From: an uncultured Collinsella sp.
Lineage (GTDB): Bacteria; Actinomycetota; Coriobacteriia; Coriobacteriales; Coriobacteriaceae
Assembly: GCA_900542315.1 (NCBI GenBank)
Contig: UQMV01000012.1
Coordinates: 1-55,411 of the forward strand
Reading direction: 5' to 3'
Length of the DNA stretch: 55,411 nucleotides
Shown: piece by piece, positions 15,320 through 24,576 of the stretch
Position numbering within the stretch: the first letter of the stretch is position 1
Layout: each line of letters opens with the position of its first letter
The notes under the pieces: model-generated
The model's database searches: none
Told to the model about the DNA's origin: nothing
The model's input: only the letters and a program-made list of their open reading frames with translations
Program-made: the position numbers and the translations under genes

Positions 15320-17962
15320 ATGTTAGACCGTTTTACCGATCGCGCGCGCAAGGTCATGTCCATGGCCAAGCAAGAGGCGCTCGATCTGCACTCAAATAAG
15401 GTGGGTACCGAGCATTTGCTGCTCGCGCTTGCCAAGGAGGACGAGGGCATTGCCGCCGAGGCACTGCGCTCGCTCGATATCTCCTACGATGACATCATGG
15501 ACACGCTCAAAGAAGTCCAGACCACCGTTCCGGAGCCCAGTGAGGAGACCGAGGCCGCTAAGCTCGCCTTTACGCCGCTCGTCATCAGCGTGATGGAGCG
15601 CTCCTTCCGCGTGGCGCGCGAGAACAACCAGACCTACGTGTCGACTGAGCACCTGCTCATCGGCATCGTCGAAGAGGGCAACGGCATGGCCATGGACATC
15701 CTCATGCGCCTGGGCGTGTCGTCCGCCTCCATCAAAAAGGCTATCGAGAAACTCACCGCCAAGGACCAGGACAAGAAGCGTCCGCTCGCCGGTGCCGGTG
15801 CTGGTCGTCCCGGTGCGGGCCTGCCGTTCTTTAGCGGCTCGGATGCCTCTCAGCAAAAGGGAAGCGGCACCGACACGCTCAAGCAGTTCGCCACCAACCT
15901 CACGCAAAAGGCGCGCGACGGCGAGCTCGATCCCGTGATTGGCCGCGAAAAGGAAGTCCAGCGCATGATGGAGATTCTTTCGCGCCGCACCAAGAACAAC
16001 CCGCTTATCCTGGGTGACCCCGGCGTGGGCAAGACGGCCATCGTCGAGGGCCTGGCTCAGCAGATTGCAGCCGGCAACGTGCCCGAGAACCTCATGGACC
16101 AGAATATCTGGACGCTCGACCTGCCGGGTCTCGTGGCGGGTGCCAAGTATCGCGGTGAGTTTGAGGAGCGCCTCAAGAACGTGATCCAGGAGGCGACCGA
16201 AGCCGACGACGTCATCCTGTTTATCGACGAGATGCACACCATCATCGGTGCCGGTTCTGCCGAGGGCTCCATCGACGCGAGCTCTATGCTCAAGCCCGTG
16301 CTCGCGCGCGGTGCCTTCCAGATTATTGGCGCCACCACGGCCGAGGAATTCCGCAAGTACCTCACCAAGGACCCAGCCTTCGAGCGTCGCTTCCAGACCA
16401 TCGATGTCGAGGAGCCGAGCGTCGAGGACACGGTCAAGATCCTGACCGCGCTCAAGCCGCGCTACGAGGAGCACCACCATGTGCGCTATACGCAGGGTGC
16501 CATCGAGGCCGCCGCGAACCTTTCCAACCGCTACATCCAGGATCGCTTCCTGCCCGATAAGGCCATCGACCTCATCGACGAGGCCGGTGCCCGCGCTCGC
16601 ATCGCCGCGAATCGCGCGCCCGAGCCGGTGCGCGAGGCCGAGCATCGCATAGAGGAGCTCAAGGCCGCCGCGCAGGAGGCCACCGAGAGCGACGACATGA
16701 ATAAGGCCGCCGAGATCACCGAGCAGCAGAAGGCCGCCGAGATTGAGCTCGCCGAGGCCAAGGCCGCCTGGACCGCCGAGCTCGACGCTAGCCCGCTCAC
16801 CATCGACGTAAGTCAGATTGCCGACATCGTGTCCGTGACCTCGGGCGTGCCGGTTTCCTCGCTCACCGAGAGCGAGAGCCGGCGCCTGCTGCAGACCGAA
16901 AGCGTGCTCAAGACGCGCATCATCGGCCAGGATGAGGCAGTCGAGGCCGTCGCCAAGGCCGTGCGCCGCAGCCGCTCGCCGCTCAAGGACCCGCGTCGTC
17001 CCGGCGGCAGCTTTATCTTCCTGGGTCCCACCGGCACAGGCAAGACTGAGCTCGCCAAGACGCTCGGCGAGTACCTCTTTGGCAGCAAGGACGCGCTCAT
17101 CAGCTTCGACATGTCGGAGTTCGGCAGCGAGTTCGAGGTCTCCAAGCTCATCGGTAGCCCTCCGGGTTACGTGGGCCACGACGAGGGCGGTCAGCTCACC
17201 AAGGCCGTTCGCCGTCATCCGTACTCGGTCGTGCTGTTCGACGAGATCGAGAAGGCGCACCCCGACATCTTCAACATTTTGTTGCAGGTGCTGGAGGAGG
17301 GCCGCCTGACCGATAGCCAGGGCAAGACGGTCGACTTCCGCAATACCGTGATCATCATGACGTCCAACGTGGGCGCCCGCGAGATCGCGCAGGATGCGAG
17401 CGTCGGTTTTGGCACCACCGGTGAGCAGGGTCTCACGTCGAGCGAGATCAAGGGCCGCGCGATGGGCGAGCTCAAGCGCCTGTTCCGCCCTGAGTTGCTC
17501 AACCGTATCGACGATATTGTGGTGTTCCAGAAGCTCTCGGGCGAGAATCTCACCAAGATCGCGCACCTGCTGGTGGACGACCTGCGCCAGCGCCTGATCG
17601 CAAACGGCATGAACATCAAGCTCACCGATGCGGCCTATGACAAGATCGTGGCCGAGGGTACCGACCTCACCAACGGCGCGCGTCCGCTGCGCCGTGCTAT
17701 CCAAAAGCTTATCGAGGACCCGCTGTCCGAGGAGCTTCTGGCCGGCGAATGGGGCGAGGGCGATACCGTCCTGTGCGACGTGGTCGACGGCAAGTTTGTC
17801 TTTAGCCACGGCACGGGTGAGATTCCGGCGCCGCGTCCGGCGGGTGCACTCGGGGGCGATACCGCTCCGGCGGCGCCGCACACCGGAAACGCCGCGCCTG
17901 TGAGCAGTGGCGTGAGCTCGGGCCCCGGCGGCATGATGCAAGCCGGTTCCGGCGCGCTGTAG
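15320..17962 (+). CDS. clpC: ATP-dependent Clp protease ATP-binding subunit ClpC
   Basis: Hsp100 unfoldase that feeds ClpP. The 880-residue protein has a Clp_N double repeat (about residues 1-145), a glycine/proline linker, AAA module 1 with GDPGVGKT near 233, a middle UVR-like coiled segment (about 430-480), AAA module 2 with GPTGTGKTEL near 570, and an SVGFG loop matching the ClpP-docking tripeptide. The tail is rich in Gly, Pro and Ala. The ATG at 15320 (MLDRFTDRARKV) is preferred because AGAGGA precedes it and the family starts there. A hairpin at 15259-15283 lies in the leader. No CtsR box was recognised. Confidence 0.95.
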   Translation: MLDRFTDRARKVMSMAKQEALDLHSNKVGTEHLLLALAKEDEGIAAEALRSLDISYDDIMDTLKEVQTTVPEPSEETEAAKLAFTPLVISVMERSFRVARENNQTYVSTEHLLIGIVEEGNGMAMDILMRLGVSSASIKKAIEKLTAKDQDKKRPLAGAGAGRPGAGLPFFSGSDASQQKGSGTDTLKQFATNLTQKARDGELDPVIGREKEVQRMMEILSRRTKNNPLILGDPGVGKTAIVEGLAQQIAAGNVPENLMDQNIWTLDLPGLVAGAKYRGEFEERLKNVIQEATEADDVILFIDEMHTIIGAGSAEGSIDASSMLKPVLARGAFQIIGATTAEEFRKYLTKDPAFERRFQTIDVEEPSVEDTVKILTALKPRYEEHHHVRYTQGAIEAAANLSNRYIQDRFLPDKAIDLIDEAGARARIAANRAPEPVREAEHRIEELKAAAQEATESDDMNKAAEITEQQKAAEIELAEAKAAWTAELDASPLTIDVSQIADIVSVTSGVPVSSLTESESRRLLQTESVLKTRIIGQDEAVEAVAKAVRRSRSPLKDPRRPGGSFIFLGPTGTGKTELAKTLGEYLFGSKDALISFDMSEFGSEFEVSKLIGSPPGYVGHDEGGQLTKAVRRHPYSVVLFDEIEKAHPDIFNILLQVLEEGRLTDSQGKTVDFRNTVIIMTSNVGAREIAQDASVGFGTTGEQGLTSSEIKGRAMGELKRLFRPELLNRIDDIVVFQKLSGENLTKIAHLLVDDLRQRLIANGMNIKLTDAAYDKIVAEGTDLTNGARPLRRAIQKLIEDPLSEELLAGEWGEGDTVLCDVVDGKFVFSHGTGEIPAPRPAGALGGDTAPAAPHTGNAAPVSSGVSSGPGGMMQAGSGAL

Positions 17963-17988
17963 GGCGTGGCGACAATTTGATACGCGCG

Positions 17989-18021
17989 ATCGAGGCGCTC
18001 CGGAAAGGGCGCCTCGATTTG
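17989..18021 (+). terminator. Terminator after clpC
   Basis: ATCGAGGCGC and GCGCCTCGAT form a perfect 10-bp stem with a ten-base loop, followed by only a short T stretch. Confidence 0.65.
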
Positions 18022-18176
18022 TAGAGCTGCGGAAGTTGTGACCGTTACGCTATACGGTCCACCGTTAGCCGATGATGCGAGGGCGCTCGGCGTTTTCGAC
18101 TGGTTTATGCACGCAAAGTCTGGGAATATACAAGTCGCATGTCTTACTGTCTAACCAGTTGCGCCAAGGAGGCACC

Positions 18177-19634
18177 ATGGACTACAAGATTACTGGCTAC
18201 GAGCCCGCCCAGCTGTTCCATTTCTTTGAGGAGGTCAGCGCGATCCCCCGTGGGTCTGGCAACGAGAAGGGCATCAGCGATTTCCTGGTCGCGTTTGCCA
18301 AGGAGCGCGGTCTCGATATGTATCAGGACGGGGTCTACAACGTCATCATTCGCAAGCCCGCATCTGCCGGCGCCGAGAATGCCCCGACCGTGATGCTACA
18401 GGGCCACATCGATATGGTGTGCGACAAGTTGGGCTCCGTTGAGCACGACTTTACGACCGATGGTATCGACCTGGTCGTCAAGGACGGCGTCCTCACCGCC
18501 AACGGCACCACCCTGGGCGCCGACAACGGTATCGCCGTCGCTCTGATGCTCACTGTTCTCGATGACGATTCGATCGTTCACCCTGCCCTCGAGTGCGTAT
18601 TCACCACCGACGAGGAGACTGGCTTGGTCGGCGCCGAGACGCTCGACAAGTCCCAGATTAGCGCCCGCACCATGATCAACCTCGATTCCGAGGAGGAGGG
18701 CGTTGCCACCGTCAGCTGCGCCGGCGGCGTCGTCGTTACCTACACCTGCCCGATCGCGCGCGAGCACAAGACCGGTAGCACCCTCACGCTCGACATCTCC
18801 GGCCTGCTGGGTGGTCACTCCGGCAGCGATATCCACCTGGAGCGCGGCAACGGCAACCTCATCATGGCCCGCATCATCGACCGCCTGATGGTTGCCGGCG
18901 AGCCCGCCATCGTCAGCTTTAACGGCGGCACCAAGGACAACGCCATCAACCGTGAGTGCAAGGCTGTTCTGGTCTACGCCGACCACGCTGCTGCCGAGGC
19001 CGCGGCCCAGATTGCAAAGGGCATCATCGCCGACGTCACTGCCGAGCTCGAGGTCTTCGACCCCGGCTTTACCTGCACCGTCGAGATTGCCGACGACGCC
19101 GAGGTCGAGGCCATGGACCAGAAGTCCGCGCTTGCCCTCATCCGCGCCCTGCGTCTTGCCCCTAACGGCGTGATTCGCCGCAACGTCGCCACCGACGGCT
19201 CCGTCGAGGTTTCCTCCAACATCGGTGTGGTTGCCACCTCTGACGACGAGGTCAAGATCATGCTGTCCCCGCGCTCCTCGATCACCTCGCTGCAGAACGA
19301 GTTCAAGGACCGCCTGCAGACGCTGGCCGATGTCCTGGGCTTCGACGCCAAGTTCGAGTTCGAGTATCCCGGCTGGAGCTATGCCGAGCATTCGCCGGTC
19401 CGCGACGTCTTCGTCGAGAGCTATCGCGAGCTCTTTGGCTCCGAGCTGCGCATCGAGTCCATTCACGCCGGCCTTGAGTGCGGCCTGTTTGCCGAGGCCC
19501 TGCACGGCCTGGACGCCATCGCCGTGGGCCCGACGCTCTCCGATGTCCACACCCCGGACGAGAGCATGGAGCTCGCTTCTGCCGAGCGCTTCTACGAGCT
19601 GCTCATCGATGTCCTCAAGCGCCTCGCTGTGTAA
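18177..19634 (+). CDS. pepD: Aminoacyl-histidine dipeptidase (PepD-like, peptidase M20)
   Basis: Zinc dipeptidase that cleaves Xaa-His and other dipeptides in the cytoplasm. The metal-binding region MLQGHIDMVCD is near residue 80, TLGADNGIAVA near 115, the catalytic Glu pair in TTDEETGLVGA near 147, and LLGGHSGSDIHLERGN near 208. The C-terminal histidine ligand lies in the PTLSDVHTPDE region. 485 residues, normal for PepD. AAGGAGG precedes the ATG at 18177. It is followed by convergent mntP, with a hairpin between. Confidence 0.9.
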   Translation: MDYKITGYEPAQLFHFFEEVSAIPRGSGNEKGISDFLVAFAKERGLDMYQDGVYNVIIRKPASAGAENAPTVMLQGHIDMVCDKLGSVEHDFTTDGIDLVVKDGVLTANGTTLGADNGIAVALMLTVLDDDSIVHPALECVFTTDEETGLVGAETLDKSQISARTMINLDSEEEGVATVSCAGGVVVTYTCPIAREHKTGSTLTLDISGLLGGHSGSDIHLERGNGNLIMARIIDRLMVAGEPAIVSFNGGTKDNAINRECKAVLVYADHAAAEAAAQIAKGIIADVTAELEVFDPGFTCTVEIADDAEVEAMDQKSALALIRALRLAPNGVIRRNVATDGSVEVSSNIGVVATSDDEVKIMLSPRSSITSLQNEFKDRLQTLADVLGFDAKFEFEYPGWSYAEHSPVRDVFVESYRELFGSELRIESIHAGLECGLFAEALHGLDAIAVGPTLSDVHTPDESMELASAERFYELLIDVLKRLAV

Positions 19635-19674
19635 AGGTCGCCTTGGTTAAGCCGCTCTAAAACGGCTGGCTATG

Positions 19675-19712
19675 AATACGGCCGCCTGGCGTAATGCCGG
19701 GTGGCCGTTATT
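19675..19712. terminator. Bidirectional hairpin between pepD and mntP
   Basis: AATACGGCC pairs with GGCCGTTATT (one bulge) between two convergent genes. Confidence 0.6.
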
Positions 19713-19714
19713 CG

Positions 19715-20293
19715 TTACAGCGCCAAAATCCCCAGATGCTCAAGCAAGATCTTAAGCCCGATGAGAACGAGTACGACGCCACCCACGATGGTGGCGGGTT
19801 TTTCGTAGCGCGCGCCAAAGGTGTGGCCGATCGCTACGCCGGCGACGGAGAAGATAAACGTTGTGACGCCGATAAGCGATACAGCGGGAACGATGTCGAC
19901 CGAAAGCGCGGCGAACGAGATGCCCACGGCCAGGGCGTCGATTGAGGTGGCGATGGCGAGGATCAGATACTCGCCCAGTTCAATCTTTTCGGCATCCTTG
20001 CCGTCGCCTTCATCCTCGTCTTCGATAAAGGCTTCCCACAGCATTTTGCCGCCGATAAAGGCCAATAGGATAAAGGCGATCCAATGGTCGATGGGTCCGA
20101 TGAAGCCCATGAATTGACTGCCGAGCGCCCATCCGATTACGGGCATGCCGGCCTGAAAGCCGCCAAAGAACAGGCCGAGCACCACGGCGACTTTAAAGTT
20201 GATCTTCTTCATGCCAAGGCCCTTGCAGATGGAAACGGCAAAGGCGTCCATCGAAAGGCCAACGGCGAGCAACACGAGCTCTGCGAGTCCCAT
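19715..20293 (-). CDS. mntP: Manganese efflux pump MntP
   Basis: Six-helix membrane exporter that lowers cytoplasmic Mn2+. The protein begins MGLAELVLLAVGLSMDAFAVS, with the conserved helix-1 Asp, and the second half repeats the pattern as AIATSIDALAVGISFA; these paired Asp motifs are the MntP signature. An acidic cytoplasmic loop (EDEDEGDGKDAEK) separates the two halves. 192 residues. The ATG at 20293 sits downstream of a yybP-ykoY riboswitch, which supports the assignment and explains its control by manganese. Confidence 0.95.
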   Translation of the reverse strand: MGLAELVLLAVGLSMDAFAVSICKGLGMKKINFKVAVVLGLFFGGFQAGMPVIGWALGSQFMGFIGPIDHWIAFILLAFIGGKMLWEAFIEDEDEGDGKDAEKIELGEYLILAIATSIDALAVGISFAALSVDIVPAVSLIGVTTFIFSVAGVAIGHTFGARYEKPATIVGGVVLVLIGLKILLEHLGILAL

Positions 20294-20345
20294 AGTCTGG
20301 CTCCCTCTCTGCGGGCGGGCCCGCGTGTACCTCTTGGGGGAGTAA

Positions 20346-20484
20346 CAAAAAAGACCCGTGGCGTACGCGTTGCGCGCACAGCCACGAGTCTCGTTCATTA
20401 AGGCAAGCCAGACCGCATCGGCCAGTGTGTTGACTTGCCGCGCCACCGGAGGCGAACCCGATCACGCGACTACTCCCTCATTTA
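20346..20484 (-). promoter_or_regulatory. yybP-ykoY manganese riboswitch with expression-platform terminator
   Basis: On the minus strand the leader has GGGAGTAG near its 5' end, GGCAAGTCAACACACTGG pairing with GGTCTGGCTTGCC, and the 3' signature AACGAGAC. These match the conserved loops of the yybP-ykoY class. The aptamer runs into GACTCGTGGC...GCCACGGGTC followed by six T residues, a terminator that overlaps the aptamer 3' end. Mn2+ binding is expected to prevent this terminator and turn mntP on. Confidence 0.85.
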
Positions 20485-20640
20485 TGCGAATCCCGATGCT
20501 ACCACATAAGCAGCTCATTTGGATTGGGGCTCTCAGCTGTGTTCGCTCATTCTGTAAGCATCGGATTTTGCGGGCGTCACAGGGGCAAACCGTGAGAAAC
20601 TTATTGACGTTTATGGAGCGTATACGATGGGAGCGATGCC

Positions 20641-21708
20641 TTGGATAAGAACGAGCTGCAAAAGCGTATGGAACAGGCTATTCGCCTGACTGCCCCCGGC
20701 CAGCCGATCCGCACCGCCCTCGACATGATCATTGCCGGTCACCTGGGCGCCCTTATCTGCGTTGGCGACACCGAAAACGTGCTCGCTGCCGGTAACGACG
20801 GCTTCCCGCTCAACATTTCGTTTACCTCGAACCGTCTGTTCGAGCTCTCCAAGATGGACGGCGCCATCGTCATCGACGGCGACCTCACCCAGATCCTGCG
20901 CGCCAACTTCCACCTCAATCCCGATCCCTCGCTTGCCACGAGCGAGACGGGCATGCGTCACCGCACCGCCGCTCGCATGTCGGTGCTCACCGATGCCATC
21001 GTGATCTCGGTTTCGGCTCGTCGCGCCGTCGTTAACGTGTACGTTCACGGCAAGAGCTACGAGATCCAGCCCGTCACCACCATCATGAGCTCGGTCAACC
21101 AGCTCGTCGCCACGCTCCAGACCACCCGTCAGTCGCTCGACCGCTCCTTGCTTCGCCTGACGGCCCTTGAGCTCGACGACTACGTCACGCTCGCCGACAT
21201 TACCGGTATTTTCTCGAGCTTCGAGATCATGCAGCAGGCAAAGACCGAGCTTAAGGATTGCATTGTCAAGCTGGGCAACCAGGGCAAGCTCGTGCAGATG
21301 CAGCTCGAGCAGCTCGCGGGCTCCAGCATGGATACCGAATACGACTTGATGATCCGCGACTACGCAAGCGATTCCTCTGAGGCCAACGCCGAGAAGATCC
21401 GCGCCGAGCTGAGCCGCATGACGCCTAAGGACCTGTCCGACCCGCAGCACGTGGCGGCAGTTCTGGGCTATGACGACCTGGACGAGGACTCCGTCATGAC
21501 GCCGCTGGGCCTGCGCACGCTTTCTCGCGTGTCCGTCGTGCGCGACGGCGTGGCCGAGAAGATCGTCGACGAGTACGGCTCGCTGCAGGAGCTCATGGAC
21601 GACATCAGCGAGGATCCGGAGCGCCTGGGCGACTTTGGCGTTAACAACCCTGCCATTCTTGCGGACTCCCTGTACCGCATGAAGGGCACCAAACAGGGGA
21701 ACGCATAA
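20641..21708 (+). CDS. disA: DNA integrity scanning diadenylate cyclase DisA
   Basis: Synthesises c-di-AMP from two ATP and responds to branched DNA. The DAC domain occupies residues 1 to about 140 with the catalytic motifs DGA near 73 and RHRTA near 106. A helical linker and a C-terminal HhH-like DNA-binding region (ending near LRTLSRVSVV) follow. 355 residues, family length. It starts with TTG, with GGGAG eight bases upstream. The stop overlaps the ispD start by one base. It is the first gene of the disA-ispD-ispF-cysS-rlmB-yacP cluster. Confidence 0.93.
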   Translation: MDKNELQKRMEQAIRLTAPGQPIRTALDMIIAGHLGALICVGDTENVLAAGNDGFPLNISFTSNRLFELSKMDGAIVIDGDLTQILRANFHLNPDPSLATSETGMRHRTAARMSVLTDAIVISVSARRAVVNVYVHGKSYEIQPVTTIMSSVNQLVATLQTTRQSLDRSLLRLTALELDDYVTLADITGIFSSFEIMQQAKTELKDCIVKLGNQGKLVQMQLEQLAGSSMDTEYDLMIRDYASDSSEANAEKIRAELSRMTPKDLSDPQHVAAVLGYDDLDEDSVMTPLGLRTLSRVSVVRDGVAEKIVDEYGSLQELMDDISEDPERLGDFGVNNPAILADSLYRMKGTKQGNA

Positions 21709-22436
21709 TGGCGCCCGTATGCGCCGTGGTCGTTGCCGGTGGCAGCGGCCAGCGCTTTGGTAACCCCGGTGGCAAGCAGCTCGTCAATGTAGCGGGCCGT
21801 CCGCTTATGAGCTGGTCCATCCGCGCGTTCGATCGTAGCGACAAGGTCGGCCACATTGTGGTGGTGTGTCCTGCCGAGCGCCGTGCCGAGATGCGCCGCC
21901 TGGCCATCGACCCGTTTGACTATGACACGCCCATCAGTTTTGCCGATGCCGGCGATACCCGTCAGGATTCCACCCGTGCCGGCGTGCACGCGGTTCCGGC
22001 GGGTTTCGAATATGTCGCCATTCACGATGGCGCTCGTCCGCTCATTACCACCGAGGCTATCGACCACGCTATCGACGTGCTCGTGAGCGACCGCGCCCTC
22101 GACGGTGTCGTGTGCGGTCAGCCTGCGATCGACACGCTCAAGATCGTCGACGGCGATAATATCGTCGAGACGCCGCCGCGCGAGCTCTATTGGGCCGCAC
22201 AGACGCCGCAGATCTTTAGCGTCGACGCTATGAAGCGTGCCCACGCTGCAGCCATTGCCGAGGGCTTTATCGGCACCGATGATTCGTCGCTGGTCGAGCG
22301 CATGGGCGGACGCGTCCGTTGCGTTCAGAGCCCGCGCGACAACCTTAAGGTGACGGTGCCCGAGGACCTGCGTCCTGTAACCGCGATTCTGCTCGGTCGC
22401 ATGGCCGAGGGAGAGGACCTTCCCCATGTTCAGTAA
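21708..22436 (+). CDS. ispD: 2-C-methyl-D-erythritol 4-phosphate cytidylyltransferase
   Basis: Third step of the MEP isoprenoid pathway: transfers CMP to methylerythritol phosphate. The nucleotide-binding start is VVVAGGSGQRFG with GGKQL following, and the family motifs GDTRQDSTRAGV and VAIHDGARPLI are both present. 242 residues. The ATG overlaps the disA stop as TAATG, and the 3' end overlaps ispF by 11 bases, so the three are translationally coupled. Confidence 0.94.
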   Translation: MAPVCAVVVAGGSGQRFGNPGGKQLVNVAGRPLMSWSIRAFDRSDKVGHIVVVCPAERRAEMRRLAIDPFDYDTPISFADAGDTRQDSTRAGVHAVPAGFEYVAIHDGARPLITTEAIDHAIDVLVSDRALDGVVCGQPAIDTLKIVDGDNIVETPPRELYWAAQTPQIFSVDAMKRAHAAAIAEGFIGTDDSSLVERMGGRVRCVQSPRDNLKVTVPEDLRPVTAILLGRMAEGEDLPHVQ

Positions 22437-22920
22437 CCTGCGCATTGGCCATGGCTACGACGTCCACCGTCTGGTGGAGGGGCGTCGATGTATCATCGGC
22501 GGTGTCGACATTCCCTACGAGCGCGGCCTGCTGGGCCACTCGGATGCCGATGTGCTCGCGCACGCCTTGGCCGACGCCATTCTGGGCGCCTGCCGCGGGG
22601 GAGACATCGGCAAGCTATTCCCCGACACCGATCCCGCCTATGAGGGCGCCGACTCGATGGTGCTGCTCGCTCGCGTGATGGACTATGCGCGCGAGCTGGG
22701 CTTCGAGTTTGTCGATGCCGATTGCACCATTGCCTGCCAGCAGCCTAAGATCACCCCGCACCGCGATGCCATGCGCGCCAACCTTGCCCATGCCCTGGGC
22801 GTTGACGTCGAAAACGTGGGCGTCGCCGCCACTACGACCGAAAAGCTCGGTTGGGAAGGCCAAGGCGAGGGAATCGGCGCCTGGGCCGTCTGCCTGCTAC
22901 AGAAAACCGTTAAGGAGTAA
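22426..22920 (+). CDS. ispF: 2-C-methyl-D-erythritol 2,4-cyclodiphosphate synthase
   Basis: Cyclises CDP-methylerythritol phosphate in the MEP pathway as a zinc-dependent trimer. Zinc ligands are the Asp and His of GHGYDVHR (residues 8-15) and the His of GLLGHSDADVLAHALADA near 42. DIGKLFPDTD near 62 and the C-terminal TTTEKLGWEGQGEGI are conserved. 164 residues. It overlaps ispD and is followed four bases later by cysS. Confidence 0.95.
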   Translation: MFSNLRIGHGYDVHRLVEGRRCIIGGVDIPYERGLLGHSDADVLAHALADAILGACRGGDIGKLFPDTDPAYEGADSMVLLARVMDYARELGFEFVDADCTIACQQPKITPHRDAMRANLAHALGVDVENVGVAATTTEKLGWEGQGEGIGAWAVCLLQKTVKE

Positions 22921-22923
22921 CGA

Positions 22924-24390
22924 ATGCGTATCTACAACAGCGCTACCCATAAAAAGGAAGAGTTCCAGCCCATCGAGTCCGGCAAGGTCCGCATGTACGT
23001 GTGCGGCCCCACGGTCTACGACAACATCCACATCGGCAATGCCCGCACGTTCATCAGCTTCGATGTGATTCGTCGTTGGCTCATCGCGAGCGGCTACGAG
23101 GTCACGTTCGCCCAGAACCTCACCGATGTCGATGACAAGATCATCAAGCGCGCCAACGAGCAGGGCCGCACTGCTGCCGAGGTTGCGACGGAGTTCTCCG
23201 ACAAGTTCATCGGCGTCATGCGCGCCGCCAACGTGCTCGATCCCGATGTGCGCCCCCGCGCCACCAAGGAGATCGGCCCCATGATCGCCATGATCAAGAC
23301 GCTTATCGAGCAGGGCCACGCTTACGCAGCCGATAACGGCGATGTGTACTTTGCCGTGCGCAGCGATCCCAACTATGGTCAGGTCTCGGGCCGCAACATC
23401 GACGACCTTATGGTTGGCGCGCGCATCGAGGAGAACGAGGACAAGAACGACCCGCTCGACTTTGCCCTGTGGAAGGCCGCCAAGCCCGGCGAGCCCAGCT
23501 GGCCGAGCCCCTGGGGCGAGGGCCGTCCTGGTTGGCACACCGAGTGCGCCGCCATGGTGCATCGCTACCTGGGCACTCCGATCGACATCCACGGCGGCGG
23601 CTCCGACCTTGCCTTCCCGCATCACGAGAACGAGTGCGCCCAGGCCACCTGCGCCTGGCACCAGGGCTTCTCCAACACCTGGATGCACACGGGCATGCTG
23701 CTGGTCGACGGCGAGAAGATGTCTAAGTCGCTCGGCAACTTCTTTACGCTGGCCGAGGTCCTCGAGCAGCACTCCGCTGCCGCTCTGCGCCTTCTGATGC
23801 TGCAGACGAGCTATCGCTCGCCGCTCGACTTTTCTTGGGAGCGCCTGGAGGGTGCCGAGAACTCGCTCACGCGTATCGCCGGTACGGTCGAGAACCTGCG
23901 CTGGGCTGCGAACCACGCGACGGCCGATGCCGATGCGGCTGCCGCCGAGGCGTTTGCCGCCAAGGCCGCCGAGACCCGCGCCACCTTTAAGGAGTGCATG
24001 GACGACGACTTTAACACCGCCGGTGCCATGGGTGCTGTCTTTGGCTTTGTCACCGAGTGCAACCAGTACCTGGAGCAGGCGGGCGATGCTGCCGACAAGG
24101 CCGCAGCCCTGGCTGCCGCCGATACGCTGGTCGAGTTGCTCGATACGTTTGGCGTCGAGCTTCCCGAGCCCAAGGTGGAGCTGCCGCTGGGCCTGCTGGG
24201 CGTTGCCGCCGGTCTGGTTGCCTACACGGGCGACGACGTGGACGAGGCCGCTGCCAAGATTCTCGAGGCCCGCGCCGAGGCCCGTGCCGCCAAGAACTGG
24301 GACCTGGCAGACGCCATCCGCGACCAGCTCAAGGACCTGGGCCTCACCATTGAGGATACCGCCGCCGGCACCCGTATCAAATCTCTCTAA
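22924..24390 (+). CDS. cysS: Cysteinyl-tRNA synthetase
   Basis: Class I synthetase. The protein opens MRIYNSATHKKEEFQPI, with CGPTVYDNIHIGNAR (HIGH-type motif and zinc-binding Cys) near residue 28 and KMSKSLGNF near 264. The zinc site is completed by the CAAMVHR and HHENECAQ regions. 488 residues. It is close behind ispF and belongs to the same transcript. A long inverted repeat and a terminator lie after it, so rlmB may have its own promoter or depend on readthrough. Confidence 0.95.
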   Translation: MRIYNSATHKKEEFQPIESGKVRMYVCGPTVYDNIHIGNARTFISFDVIRRWLIASGYEVTFAQNLTDVDDKIIKRANEQGRTAAEVATEFSDKFIGVMRAANVLDPDVRPRATKEIGPMIAMIKTLIEQGHAYAADNGDVYFAVRSDPNYGQVSGRNIDDLMVGARIEENEDKNDPLDFALWKAAKPGEPSWPSPWGEGRPGWHTECAAMVHRYLGTPIDIHGGGSDLAFPHHENECAQATCAWHQGFSNTWMHTGMLLVDGEKMSKSLGNFFTLAEVLEQHSAAALRLLMLQTSYRSPLDFSWERLEGAENSLTRIAGTVENLRWAANHATADADAAAAEAFAAKAAETRATFKECMDDDFNTAGAMGAVFGFVTECNQYLEQAGDAADKAAALAAADTLVELLDTFGVELPEPKVELPLGLLGVAAGLVAYTGDDVDEAAAKILEARAEARAAKNWDLADAIRDQLKDLGLTIEDTAAGTRIKSL

Positions 24391-24395
24391 TCCCC

Positions 24396-24499
24396 GCGGG
24401 TTTCCCAAGCACCCGACCTTGCCGTTCAAACCGTCGCTCGCGTACTCAAATACGCGTCGCTCCTCTTTCACGGCAATCTCGGGCACTTGGAAAACCCGT
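24396..24499 (+). repeat. Long 49-bp imperfect inverted repeat after cysS
   Basis: The two 49-base halves are mostly complementary around the apex CGCGTA-CTCAAA-TACGCG at 24439-24456. Longer paired blocks are CGGGTTT, CCAAG, CCCGA and TTGCCGT. The fold would be one extended rod interrupted by small internal loops. Confidence 0.7.
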
Positions 24500-24502
24500 A
24501 CC

Positions 24503-24541
24503 GACCGCTTGAGCTATTTGTCTTAAGCGGTCGCTTCTTTT
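24503..24541 (+). terminator. Terminator before rlmB
   Basis: GACCGCTT and AAGCGGTC pair across a 14-base loop and are followed by GCTTCTTTT. Confidence 0.7.
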
Positions 24542-24576
24542 GTCCTGTTTGAAAATTATTTAAAGGAGGCCGCTTT

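Noticed and set aside
15392..17941. 849-codon minus-strand frame opposite clpC
   Set aside because: Antisense of a strongly conserved gene, with no independent support.
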